Position numbers and translations under genes: made by a program. The notes beneath the pieces were generated by a model. The model made no database searches and was not told the DNA's origin. It saw only the letters and a list, made by a program, of their open reading frames with translations. Source: CAWHMS01 sp963830495 (GTDB lineage Bacteria; Actinomycetota; Actinomycetes; Propionibacteriales; Nocardioidaceae). From it: 64,000 nucleotides of DNA. The stretch lies in NCBI GenBank assembly GCA_963830495.1, contig CAWHMS010000001.1:186001-250000 (forward strand). The letters run 5' to 3'. Below, piece after piece: positions 1 through 8,700 of the stretch. The first letter of the stretch is position 1, and each line of letters opens with the position of its first letter.

Positions 1-2
1 TC

Positions 3-131
3 CTCGTCGGGGCCATCGGCCTGGTCATGATGAACTGGCCGGTGTTCTGGACCGGCGTCGGACTGCTCGGTCTCGCCGTTGTCGTGGGCAAGGTCATGCA
101 AGCCATGGGCATGGGCGCCAGGCAGTCATGA
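3..131 (+). CDS. C-terminal end of HGxxPAAW-type (DUF6704-like) membrane protein, partial
   Basis: Only the last 42 codons are inside the window; the gene begins upstream. The visible part has hydrophobic stretches around short polar turns (LVGAIGLVMMNWPVFWTG, then a second helix rich in Val, Leu and Gly) and ends MGMGARQS. The stop codon overlaps the trpC start as ATGA, so the two genes are probably translationally coupled. In actinobacterial trp operons a small membrane protein of the HGxxPAAW family commonly precedes trpC; that family memory, the position and the two-helix pattern are the basis for the name. The diagnostic N-terminal motif is not in the window, so the family call is moderate. 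Confidence 0.6.
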   Translation, partial: LVGAIGLVMMNWPVFWTGVGLLGLAVVVGKVMQAMGMGARQS

Positions 132-934
132 CCGTCCTCGACGAGATCCTGGCGGGGGTGCGCGCCGATCTGGTCGAGCGCCAGCAGCAGGTGAGCCTCG
201 ACGACCTCAAGGCGCTGGCCGCTCGCCGAGCACCCGCGATCGACCCGATGCCGACGTACCGGTCCGACGGCATCGCCGTCATCGCCGAGGTCAAGCGCGC
301 CAGCCCGAGCAAGGGGTACCTGGCCGACATCGCCGACCCCGCCGCGCTCGCGGCGGACTACCAGGCCGGCGGCGCTGCGACCATCAGCGTGCTGACGGAG
401 GGGCGGAGATTCGGTGGCAGCCTCGACGACCTGCGCGCCGTACGCGCGGCCGTGTCAGTGCCGGTGCTGCGCAAGGACTTCGTGGTGACGTCGTACCAGC
501 TGTGGGAGGCCCGTGCCGCCGGGGCCGACCTCGCGCTGCTGATCGCGGCCGCCCTCACTGACCATGAGCTGGCCGGACTGGTCGACAGGGCACGCTCGAT
601 CGGGCTGACACCGCTGGTCGAGGTGCACACTGCGGACGAGATCGCGCGCGCCGTCGACGCCGGGGCCGACCTGATCGGTGTCAACGCCCGCAACCTCAAG
701 ACCCTCGAGGTGGATCGCGCCCTGTTCGCGCGGCTGGCGCCGCTGATCCCCGAAGAGCTCGTCCGGGTCGCCGAGTCTGGTGTGCGCGACCCGCATGACG
801 TGCTGGAGTACGCCCGGCACGGAGCGGACGTGGTGCTCGTCGGTGAGTCGCTCGTCACCGGCAAGGATCCGCGCGCGGCCGTCTCCGACATGGTCAGCGC
901 GGGCACACACCCGGCCCTCAAGCAACGGCACTGA
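128..934 (+). CDS. trpC: Indole-3-glycerol phosphate synthase
   Basis: Converts 1-(2-carboxyphenylamino)-1-deoxyribulose 5-phosphate to indole-3-glycerol phosphate in cytoplasmic tryptophan synthesis. The 268-residue product has the usual length of a monofunctional TrpC (beta/alpha)8 barrel. The family signature AEVKRASPSKG is at 53-63, with catalytic-type Glu54 and Lys56. VLRKDF with Lys116 follows, then GVNARNLKTLEVD and the phosphate-binding AESGV loop near the C-terminus. The ATG start overlaps the preceding stop (ATGA). trpB follows 22 bp after the stop, so trpC, trpB and trpA form one operon. No attenuator is visible because the operon start lies outside the window. Confidence 0.97.
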   Translation: MTVLDEILAGVRADLVERQQQVSLDDLKALAARRAPAIDPMPTYRSDGIAVIAEVKRASPSKGYLADIADPAALAADYQAGGAATISVLTEGRRFGGSLDDLRAVRAAVSVPVLRKDFVVTSYQLWEARAAGADLALLIAAALTDHELAGLVDRARSIGLTPLVEVHTADEIARAVDAGADLIGVNARNLKTLEVDRALFARLAPLIPEELVRVAESGVRDPHDVLEYARHGADVVLVGESLVTGKDPRAAVSDMVSAGTHPALKQRH

Positions 935-956
935 CCGACCGGCGACGAGGATCGTG

Positions 957-2162
957 ATGACCGCTCTCCAGCTGCCCGACGCCGCCGGACACTTCGGCCG
1001 GTTCGGCGGTCGCTTCATGCCCGAGGCGCTGATCGCGCCCCTCGACGAGCTCGAGCGACACTGGCGGGAGGCAATGGCGGAGGAGTCGTTCCGGGTCGAG
1101 TTCGCGACCCTGCTGCGCGACTACGCCGGCGTACCGAGCCTGCTATACGACGCGACCCGGCTCTCCGAGGCGGTCGGCGCCCGCGTGCTGCTCAAGCGGG
1201 AGGACCTCAACCACACCGGCGCGCACAAGATCCGCAACGTCCTCGGCCAGGCGCTGCTGACGACGCGGATGGGAAAGCCTCGAGTCATCGCCGAGACGGG
1301 GGCCGGTCAGCACGGCGTCGCCACTGCGACGGCCTGCGCCTACTTCGGCCTGGAGTGCGTGGTCTACATGGGCGAGGTCGACACCGAGCGACAGGCGCTC
1401 AACGTCGCCCGGATGCGCATGCTCGGTGCCGAGGTGGTGCCGGTCACCACCGGCAGCCGAACGCTCAAGGACGCCATCAACGAGGCGCTGCGTGACTGGG
1501 TCGCCAACGTCGACTCCACCCACTACCTGCTCGGCACCGCGGCCGGGGCGCACCCCTTCCCGGGGATGGTGCGCGACTTCACTCGTGGCATCGGCGACGA
1601 AGCCCGCGAGCAGTGCCTGGCGCTGGCTGGACGGCTGCCGGACGCAGCGCTGGCCTGTGTCGGGGGCGGCTCCAACGCCATCGGGCTCTTCACCGCGTTC
1701 GTCCCGGACGAGTCGGTGCGCCTCTACGGCTTCGAGGCCGGCGGCGACGGCTTCGAGACCGGGCGGCATGCCGCGACGATCAGTGCCGGCCAGGTCGGTG
1801 TGCTGCACGGCGCACGCTCCTACCTGCTGCAGGACGACGACGGCCAGACCATCGAGTCGCACTCCATCTCCGCGGGGCTCGACTACCCCGGCGTCGGGCC
1901 GGAGCATGCCTGGCTGGCCGAGACCGGCCGGGCGACGTACCGACCGATCTCTGACGCCCAGGCGATGGACGCGATGGCGCTGTTGGCCCGTACCGAGGGG
2001 ATCATCCCGGCGATCGAGAGCGCCCACGCGCTTGCCGGCCTGCACAAGCTGGCCGCCGAGCTCGGCCCGGATGCCGACTTGCTCGTCTGCCTCTCCGGAC
2101 GCGGTGACAAGGACATGGACACCGCCTCGTCCTGGCTCGGAATCCTCGAGGGTCGCGAGTGA
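957..2162 (+). CDS. trpB: Tryptophan synthase beta chain
   Basis: PLP enzyme that condenses indole with L-serine to give L-tryptophan; works as an alpha2beta2 complex with TrpA. The product is 401 residues from the ATG at 957, typical for TrpB1. A GTG three bases upstream is an alternative start, and a much longer upstream reading is excluded because it would run through trpC. FGGRFMPE near residue 16 opens the conserved N-terminus. The PLP lysine is Lys91 in HTGAHKIRN. GGGSNAIG binds the PLP phosphate, and LSGRGDKD is near the C-terminus. The stop overlaps the trpA GTG start (GTGA), indicating coupling with its partner subunit. Confidence 0.97.
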   Translation: MTALQLPDAAGHFGRFGGRFMPEALIAPLDELERHWREAMAEESFRVEFATLLRDYAGVPSLLYDATRLSEAVGARVLLKREDLNHTGAHKIRNVLGQALLTTRMGKPRVIAETGAGQHGVATATACAYFGLECVVYMGEVDTERQALNVARMRMLGAEVVPVTTGSRTLKDAINEALRDWVANVDSTHYLLGTAAGAHPFPGMVRDFTRGIGDEAREQCLALAGRLPDAALACVGGGSNAIGLFTAFVPDESVRLYGFEAGGDGFETGRHAATISAGQVGVLHGARSYLLQDDDGQTIESHSISAGLDYPGVGPEHAWLAETGRATYRPISDAQAMDAMALLARTEGIIPAIESAHALAGLHKLAAELGPDADLLVCLSGRGDKDMDTASSWLGILEGRE

Positions 2163-2956
2163 GCGGTGTCGGGGACACGCTCGCCGGGATCCGCGCCGAC
2201 GGACGCGCGGCGCTCATCGGTTACCTCCCGGCCGGCTTCCCGACCGCGGACGCCTCGGCCGAGCTGATGCTGGCCATGGTCGAGGCCGGCGTCGACGTGG
2301 TCGAGGTGGGGCTGCCCTACAGCGACCCGGTCATGGACGGGCCGATCATCCAGGCTGCGGCCGAGGTCGCGATCGCCGCCGGTGTCCACACGGTCGACGT
2401 CCTGCGCGTGGTCGAGCAGGTCGCCGAGGCGGCGCCGACGCTGGTCATGACGTACTGGAACCCGGTCGAGCGGTACGGCGTCGAGCGCTTCGCCCGAGAC
2501 CTGGCGGCCGCGGGCGGGGCCGGCCTGATCACCCCGGACCTGATCCCCGACGAGGCCGGCGACTGGATCGCCGCCGCCGAGGAGCACGACCTGGACAAGG
2601 TGTTCCTGGTGGCGCCCAGCTCGACCCCGGCAAGGCTGGCGATGACCGCCGCCGCCTGCCGCGGCTTCGTCTACGCGACCGCCGTCATGGGCGTGACCGG
2701 CGTGCGTGAGCAGAGCAGCGCGACCGCGCCTGACCTGGTCCGACGAGTGCGCGAGGTCACCGACCTCGTGGTCGGCGTCGGACTCGGGGTGTCGGACGGC
2801 CGGCAGGCGGCTGCCGTCGCCGAGTACGCCGATGCCGTCATCGTGGGTAGCGCCTTCGTACGACGCGTCCTCGACGCTCCCGATCAGGCGACCGCGGTGA
2901 GCGGCGTCGCCGAGCTCGCGGCCGACCTGGCCCAGGGCGTGCGCGGGGAACTCTGA
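2159..2956 (+). CDS. trpA: Tryptophan synthase alpha chain
   Basis: Cleaves indole-3-glycerol phosphate to indole and glyceraldehyde 3-phosphate and passes indole to TrpB through the complex tunnel. The 265-residue TIM barrel has catalytic Glu49 (VVEVGLPYSDP) and Asp60 (VMDGP) at the same numbers as the classical enzyme. LIPDEAGDW forms the substrate loop, and GVTGVR and VGVGLGVSDG form the phosphate-binding end. The start is GTG, overlapping the trpB stop by 4 bp. It is the last trp gene here; a lipoprotein gene starts 25 bp later and could be read from the same transcript. Confidence 0.97.
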   Translation: MSGVGDTLAGIRADGRAALIGYLPAGFPTADASAELMLAMVEAGVDVVEVGLPYSDPVMDGPIIQAAAEVAIAAGVHTVDVLRVVEQVAEAAPTLVMTYWNPVERYGVERFARDLAAAGGAGLITPDLIPDEAGDWIAAAEEHDLDKVFLVAPSSTPARLAMTAAACRGFVYATAVMGVTGVREQSSATAPDLVRRVREVTDLVVGVGLGVSDGRQAAAVAEYADAVIVGSAFVRRVLDAPDQATAVSGVAELAADLAQGVRGEL

Positions 2957-2981
2957 GTCCCGCGGAAGAGTTGGAGTCACC

Positions 2982-3653
2982 GTGCCCGCCTCGCCATCGC
3001 GACGCCGTTCGCCCCTCGCTCTCGGTATCGCGCTCCTGGCGGCGACGGGGCTGTTGGCCGGATGCGGTGGCGACGACGAGGCGGTCCCCGAGTCGGACAA
3101 CCCGGCCGGTGTGGTGATCTCGGGCGTCGAGGACTCGAAGTACCACGGAGCCGAGCCGCCGGCGCCGTACCCCATGCCCGACGTGACGCTCACCGCCACC
3201 GACGAGCAGCCCTTCAACCTGATCCGCGACACCGGCCACCCCGTCACCCTGGTCTTCTACGGCTACACGCACTGCCCCGACGTGTGCCAGCTCGTGATGA
3301 GCGACCTGACCTCGGCCATGCTGCAGCTGCCCGATGACGTTCGGGAGCAGACCCAGCTGGTCTTCATCACCACCGACCCCGCCCGGGACACAGCCGCGGT
3401 GCTGCGCGACTACCTGGACCGCTTCGACCCGGATTACGTGGGGCTGACCGGCGATCTCGACGACATCACGTCTGCCGCGGAGGCGATGGGCGTCCCCATC
3501 ACCGGCACGAAGAAGCTGCCGTCGGGCGGGTACGAAGTCGGGCACGGGGCGCAGGTGATCGGCTTCCGCGGCGACGAGGCTCCGGTCATGTGGAGCCAGC
3601 ACACGCCGGTACCGGACCTGGTGGCGGGCATCACCGCCCTGGCCGAGTCCTGA
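2982..3653 (+). CDS. SCO1/SenC-type copper-binding lipoprotein
   Basis: Predicted extracytoplasmic thioredoxin-fold protein of the SCO family, which delivers copper to the CuA site of cytochrome c oxidase or acts as a redox chaperone. The 223-residue product starts with an Arg-rich n-region, a hydrophobic core and a lipobox LLAGC, so Cys28 is probably lipidated. The copper ligands are the CPDVC pair (Cys98 and Cys102) in GYTHCPDVC, with the partner His188 in EVGHGAQ. The start is GTG, 25 bp after trpA. lgt, the enzyme that would lipidate this protein, is the next gene, although that adjacency is shared by many actinobacteria and may be coincidental. Confidence 0.88.
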   Translation: MPASPSRRRSPLALGIALLAATGLLAGCGGDDEAVPESDNPAGVVISGVEDSKYHGAEPPAPYPMPDVTLTATDEQPFNLIRDTGHPVTLVFYGYTHCPDVCQLVMSDLTSAMLQLPDDVREQTQLVFITTDPARDTAAVLRDYLDRFDPDYVGLTGDLDDITSAAEAMGVPITGTKKLPSGGYEVGHGAQVIGFRGDEAPVMWSQHTPVPDLVAGITALAES

Positions 3654-3669
3654 CCACCGCCCCACAGGG

Positions 3670-3675
3670 TAGGTT
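3670..3675 (+). promoter_or_regulatory. Possible -10 hexamer (TAGGTT) for lgt
   Basis: TAGGTT lies 9 nt before the lgt ATG, close to the spacing seen at several leaderless genes in this window. No clear -35 is visible. A very short leader or leaderless transcript would follow. Weak on its own. Confidence 0.3.
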
Positions 3676-3684
3676 GCACACGCC

Positions 3685-4680
3685 ATGATCCTTGCCTCCC
3701 TCCCGAGTCCGGACAGCGGCGTCTGGCAGCTCGGCCCGTTTCCCCTCCGGGCGTACGCGCTGTGCATCATCGTCGGCATCGTCGTGTGCGTCTGGCTCGG
3801 CGACCGGCGCTGGGTGGCCCGGGGCGGGCAGCCCGGAACGGTGGCTGACGTCGCGGTCTGGGCAGTCCCCTTCGGTGTCGTCGGCGGCCGTCTCTACCAC
3901 GTGCTCACCGACCCCGAGCTCTACTTCGGCGAGGACAAGAATCCGATCACGGCGCTCTACGTGTGGCGGGGCGGCTTGGGCATCTGGGGGGCCATCGGCC
4001 TCGGCGCCGTGGGCGCCTACATCGCCTGCCGCCGTCGAGGAGTCCGGTTCGCGGCGTTCGCCGATGCGGTCGCACCGGGAATCGCGATCGCCCAGGCGAT
4101 CGGCCGCTTGGGCAACTGGTTCAACCAGGAGCTGTACGGCCGCCCCACCGATCTGCCGTGGGGCCTGGAGATCGACGCCGAGCATCGGCAGGGCCTTCCG
4201 GACGAGTACCGCCTCGCGGACACCTACCATCCGACCTTCCTTTACGAGATCCTGTGGAATCTCGGCGTCGCTGGGCTGGTGATCTGGGCGGACCGGCGGT
4301 TCCGACTCGGGCACGGCCGGGCGTTCGCGCTGTACGTCATGGGCTACACCGCCGGACGCGGCTGGATCGAGTACCTGCGCATCGACACCGTCAACGAGCT
4401 GCTCGGCCTGCGGCTGAACGTGTGGACGTCGATCGTCATATTCCTGCTGGCGTCGACGTACTTCGTGGTGATGGGTCGCCGCCGTCCGGGTCGGGAGACC
4501 CACGTCCAGCCCATCCCGCCGCGAGACGATGACGCACCTGCCGACGATTCGGATTCCGACGACGGGACGGAGCCCGAGGACGGGGCCCAGTCCGACGACG
4601 GGTCGGAGTCCGATCGGCCTGCTCCCGCAGTCGACGGATCGGACCGGCGCCAAGCGTCAGACGAGCGCCCGTCGGGTTAG
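3685..4680 (+). CDS. lgt: Prolipoprotein diacylglyceryl transferase
   Basis: Polytopic membrane enzyme that transfers diacylglycerol from phosphatidylglycerol to the lipobox cysteine of prolipoproteins, the first step of lipoprotein maturation. Of 331 residues, about 265 form the enzyme core. The Lgt signature GRLGNWFNQELYG is at 140-152, GGRLYHVLTD lies near 67, and HPTFLYEILWN is in the second half. Several hydrophobic segments are evident. The last about 60 residues form a very acidic, Asp/Ser-rich cytoplasmic tail (repeated DD and ED pairs), a common actinobacterial extension. Several lipoproteins encoded in this window (SCO, GH3, SGNH and COG4315 types) would be its substrates. Confidence 0.96.
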   Translation: MILASLPSPDSGVWQLGPFPLRAYALCIIVGIVVCVWLGDRRWVARGGQPGTVADVAVWAVPFGVVGGRLYHVLTDPELYFGEDKNPITALYVWRGGLGIWGAIGLGAVGAYIACRRRGVRFAAFADAVAPGIAIAQAIGRLGNWFNQELYGRPTDLPWGLEIDAEHRQGLPDEYRLADTYHPTFLYEILWNLGVAGLVIWADRRFRLGHGRAFALYVMGYTAGRGWIEYLRIDTVNELLGLRLNVWTSIVIFLLASTYFVVMGRRRPGRETHVQPIPPRDDDAPADDSDSDDGTEPEDGAQSDDGSESDRPAPAVDGSDRRQASDERPSG

Positions 4681-4727
4681 GCGAGCCTGAGTGCGACCGG
4701 AAGCGCCCTGGCAAGCAGACTGGTGGC

Positions 4728-5471
4728 ATGGCGACAGACAAGGCGGCACCGGCGCCGAGCGACGACGTCGTACCCGAGGTCGATCACGAACACCCCGACG
4801 TCACCGGAGGCTGGCTGCGTCCGGCCACCTTCGGGGCCATGGACGGGCTGGTGTCCAACTTCGCCCTGATCGCAGGCATCGTCGGCGGCACCTCGGGGGA
4901 GAACTCGACTGCCGTGGTGCTGGCCGGCTTCGCCGGTCTGGCTGCCGGCGCGTTCTCGATGGCGGCGGGCGAGTACACCTCAGTGGCCAGCCAGGCCGAG
5001 CACGCACTGCATGAGATCGACATCGAGCGTCGAGAGTTGCGCGACAACCCCCGCGCCGAGCAGGCGGAGCTGGCGGAGATGTTCGTCGAGCGGGGTTTCG
5101 ACCGTGAGCTCGCCGACCAGGTCGCAGCCCAGGTGCACCAAGACCCCGAGCTGGCGCTCGAGGTGCACACGCGTGAGGAGCTCGCCCTCGACGTCGACAA
5201 CCTTCCCTCGCCCACCCTGGCGGCGGTGTCGTCGTTCGTGTTCTTTGCCGTGGGTGCGTTCATCCCGGTGCTGCCGTACGTGTTGGGCGCCGACTCGCTG
5301 TGGCCTGCCCTGATCATGAGCCTGGTCGGGCTCTTCGGGTGTGGCGCCATCGTATCCACCGTGACCAGCCGGAGCTGGTGGTACGGCGGGCTGCGCCAGC
5401 TGGTGCTCGGGGCAGCAGCAGCCGGGCTCACCTATCTGGTCGGAAACCTGGTCGGCGCCTCCCTCGGCTGA
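4728..5471 (+). CDS. VIT1/CCC1-family transporter
   Basis: Predicted inner-membrane iron/manganese transporter of the VIT1/CCC1 family. The 247-residue product opens with an acidic cytoplasmic leader, then the family's first helix FGAMDGLVSNFALIAGIVGG and a second helix ending MAAGEYTSVASQAE. The charged stretch from about 90 to 160, rich in Glu and Arg, matches the metal-binding cytoplasmic domain of this family. It is followed by three hydrophobic helices (VSSFVFFAVGAFIPVLPYVL, a central helix, and a Gly/Ala-rich last helix). The metal specificity cannot be read from the sequence. It stands alone between lgt and gltB. Confidence 0.88.
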   Translation: MATDKAAPAPSDDVVPEVDHEHPDVTGGWLRPATFGAMDGLVSNFALIAGIVGGTSGENSTAVVLAGFAGLAAGAFSMAAGEYTSVASQAEHALHEIDIERRELRDNPRAEQAELAEMFVERGFDRELADQVAAQVHQDPELALEVHTREELALDVDNLPSPTLAAVSSFVFFAVGAFIPVLPYVLGADSLWPALIMSLVGLFGCGAIVSTVTSRSWWYGGLRQLVLGAAAAGLTYLVGNLVGASLG

Positions 5472-5501
5472 CCCCTTCGCAGCCGCCGCCCCCTCCCTTG
5501 T

Positions 5502-5541
5502 GGCTGAAGCTTCTCACCACCTGTCAGGGAAAGGTTCAGCC
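5502..5541 (+). terminator. Long-loop hairpin after the VIT1-type gene
   Basis: GGCTGAA (5502-5508) pairs with TTCAGCC (5535-5541) across a 26-nt loop, 30 bp downstream of the transporter stop. There is no U-run, so termination is only one possibility; it could also be an RNA or protein site in the gltB leader. The 301-bp gap 5472-5772 otherwise shows no open gene and no riboswitch that I recognise. Confidence 0.3.
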
Positions 5542-5641
5542 GTAACAGAGGAGCGAGGTAGCCGGTAGCCGGAGGGCGGCGGACGGGGCTGGGCAGGTCC
5601 GGATCGTGGCCGCGTCGCTCCCCGATTGGCGACCCCCTCGT

Positions 5642-5657
5642 GTAACCTCGGCGCAAC
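5642..5657 (+). promoter_or_regulatory. GlnR-like box upstream of gltB
   Basis: GTAAC-N6-GCAAC differs by one base from the actinobacterial GlnR half-site pattern (GTNAC-N6-GAAAC). It sits about 115 bp before the gltB start, in the only long intergenic region here. GlnR controls nitrogen assimilation genes, so the context fits, but a single degenerate match is weak evidence and I see no second copy at the usual spacing. Confidence 0.3.
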
Positions 5658-5772
5658 ACGACCGGCGTGGCAGCATCACCGCTGACGCGTCACCCTGGGC
5701 CAACGTCGTCCCGTGCAGGCTTTCACACCGTCAGACCTCGAGGGCTGACGCACGACGACGGGAGATCCGCCC

Positions 5773-8700
5773 ATGCATGCGTTCCCGCCGCCCCAAGGGC
5801 TGTACAACGGCCGGCACGAGCATGACGCGTGCGGCGTCGCCTTCGTGGCCACGCTGACCGGGGTGCCCTCGCACGACATCGTGGTGAAAGCCCTGACGGC
5901 TCTCCGCAACCTCGACCACCGGGGCGCGTCCGGCGCAGAGCCCGACTCAGGCGACGGAGCCGGGATCCTGCTGCAGGTGCCCGATGCGTTCCTGCGTGGC
6001 GTGTGCGACTTCGAGCTGCCGCCCGCGGCGACGTACGCCGTGGGAACCGGCTTCTTCCCCGGCGACGACGAGGCCGTGGCGAAGACCAAGAAGCAGATCA
6101 CGGAGATCGCCGCCGAGGAGGGGCTGACCGTGGTCGGCTGGCGGGAGGTCCCGGTGGTGCCCGACCTGCTGGGGGCGACGTCGCGCGGCTGTATGCCCAC
6201 CTTCGCGCAGCTCTTCGTCACAGCGCGCGCCGGCCGCGTCGTCGGGATGGCGCTGGAGCGGCTGGCCTACTGCCTGCGCAAGCGCGCCGAGCACGAGACC
6301 GATGCCTACTTCGCCTCGCTGTCCTCGCGCACGATCACCTACAAGGGAATGCTGACGACCGACCAGCTCGACCGGTTCTTCCCCGACCTGACCGACCCGC
6401 GGCTCGTCTCCGCCCTGGCCGTGGTGCATTCGCGCTTCTCGACCAACACCTTCCCGTCCTGGCCGCTGGCGCATCCCTACCGGTTCATCGCCCACAACGG
6501 CGAGATCAACACCGTCAAGGGCAACCGCAACTGGATGCGGGCCCGGGAGGCTCTGCTGGCCTCAGACCTGCTGCCGCACGGAGGCGCCGACGGCAGTGCG
6601 GGGCTGGAGCGGCTCTTCCCCATCTGCGACGAGGAGGGCTCGGACTCCCAGTCGTTCGACGAGGTGCTGGAGCTGTTGCACCTCGGCGGCCGCTCGCTGC
6701 CGCACGCCGTGCTGATGATGATTCCCGAGGCATGGGAGAACCACACCGAGATGATCCCGGCGCGGCGGGCGTTCTACGAGTTCCACTCCGCGGTGATGGA
6801 GCCGTGGGACGGGCCCGCGTGCGTGGTGTTCACCGACGGCAGCCAGATCGGAGCCGTGCTGGACCGCAACGGCCTCCGCCCCTCCCGTTTCTGGGTGACC
6901 GACGACGGCCTGGTGGTGCTCGCCTCGGAGGTCGGCGTGCTCGACATCGACCCGGCGTCGGTGGTGCGCAAGGGTCGGCTGCAGCCCGGGCGGATGTTCC
7001 TGGTCGACCTGGAGGAGCAGCGTGTCGTCGAGGATGACGAGGTGAAGGACCGGTTGGCGGGCGAGGCGCCGTACGGGGAATGGCTGCACGCCGGCCTGGT
7101 GCGGCTGGAGGACCTGCCGGCGCGTGAGCACATCGTGCACACGCACCGCTCGGTGACCCGGCGGCAGCAGATGTTCGGCTACACCGAAGAAGAGCTCCGG
7201 GTGTTGCTGACCCCTATGGCCCGCGCAGGTGTGGAGCCGATCGGGTCGATGGGCACCGACACCCCGATCGCGGCCTTGTCGGACCGGTCCCGGCTGCTCT
7301 TCGACTACTTCACCCAGCTGTTCGCGCAGGTCACCAACCCGCCGCTCGATGCGATCCGGGAGGAGCTCGTCACCTCGTTGTCCGGCAGCATCGGGCCCGA
7401 GGGGAACCTGCTCGAGCCAGGCCCGGCGTCGTGCCGCCAGGTGGTGCTGCCCTTCCCGGTGATCGACAACGACGACCTCGCCAAGATCATTCACGTCAAC
7501 CGTGACGGTGATCTGCCCGGCTACGCCACGCACATCGTGCAGGGGCTGTACGACGTCGACGGCGGCGGCGCAGCACTGGCGCGACGACTGGACGAGATCT
7601 GCCTCGAGGTGTCCGAGGCCATCGCAGGCGGTGCTCGCACCATCGTGCTGTCGGACCGGCACGGTACGGCCGAGCAGGCGCCCATCCCGTCGCTGCTGCT
7701 GACCGGCGCCGTGCACCACCATCTGGTGCGGGAGAAGACCCGCACCAGGGTCGGTCTGATCGTCGAGGCCGGCGACGTCCGGGAGGTGCATCATGTCGCG
7801 TTGCTGATCGGGTTCGGCGCGGCCGCGGTCAACCCCTATCTCGCCATGGAGTCGGTCGAGGACCTGGCCCGGCAGGGTGTCTACCTGGTCGACCTAGACC
7901 CGGCCGAGGCGGTGCACAACCTGGTCAGGGCGCTCGGCAAGGGTGTGCTCAAGGTGATGAGCAAGATGGGCGTGTCGACGGTGGCGTCCTACACCGGCGC
8001 GCAGATCTTCGAGGCGATCGGGCTCGCGCCCTCGGTCGTCGACCGCTACTTCACCGGTACGACGTCGCGGCTGGGCGGGGTCGGGCTCGACGTACTTGCC
8101 GAAGAAGTGAGGCGGCGACACCGCAAGGCCTATCCCTTCGACGGCATCCCACCGGCTCATCGCAAGCTGGAGATCGGCGGCGAGTACCAGTGGCGCCGCG
8201 AGGGCGAGCCCCACCTCTTCGACCCGGAGTCGGTGTTCCGGCTGCAGCACTCGACCCGCACCGGTCGGTACGACGTCTTCAAGCAGTACACCTCGCTGGT
8301 CGACGACCAGTCCCGCCGGCTGATGACGCTGCGCGGCCTCTTCGAGCTCGACCCTGACCGGACGCCGATCCCGATCGACGAGGTCGAGCCGGTCTCCGCG
8401 ATCGTCCGACGCTTCTCGACGGGCGCGATGTCCTACGGGTCGATCAGCCTCGAGGCACATGAGACGCTGGCCATCGCGATGAACCGGTTGGGCGGCAAAT
8501 CCAACACCGGCGAGGGTGGTGAAGATCCGGACCGACTGCACGACCCGGCCCGGCGCAGCGCCATCAAGCAGGTGGCTTCCGGGCGCTTCGGCGTCACCGC
8601 GGAGTACCTGACCAACTCCGACGACATCCAGATCAAGATGGCGCAGGGGGCGAAGCCTGGTGAGGGGGGACAGCTGCCGGGGCCGAAGGTGTATCCGTGG

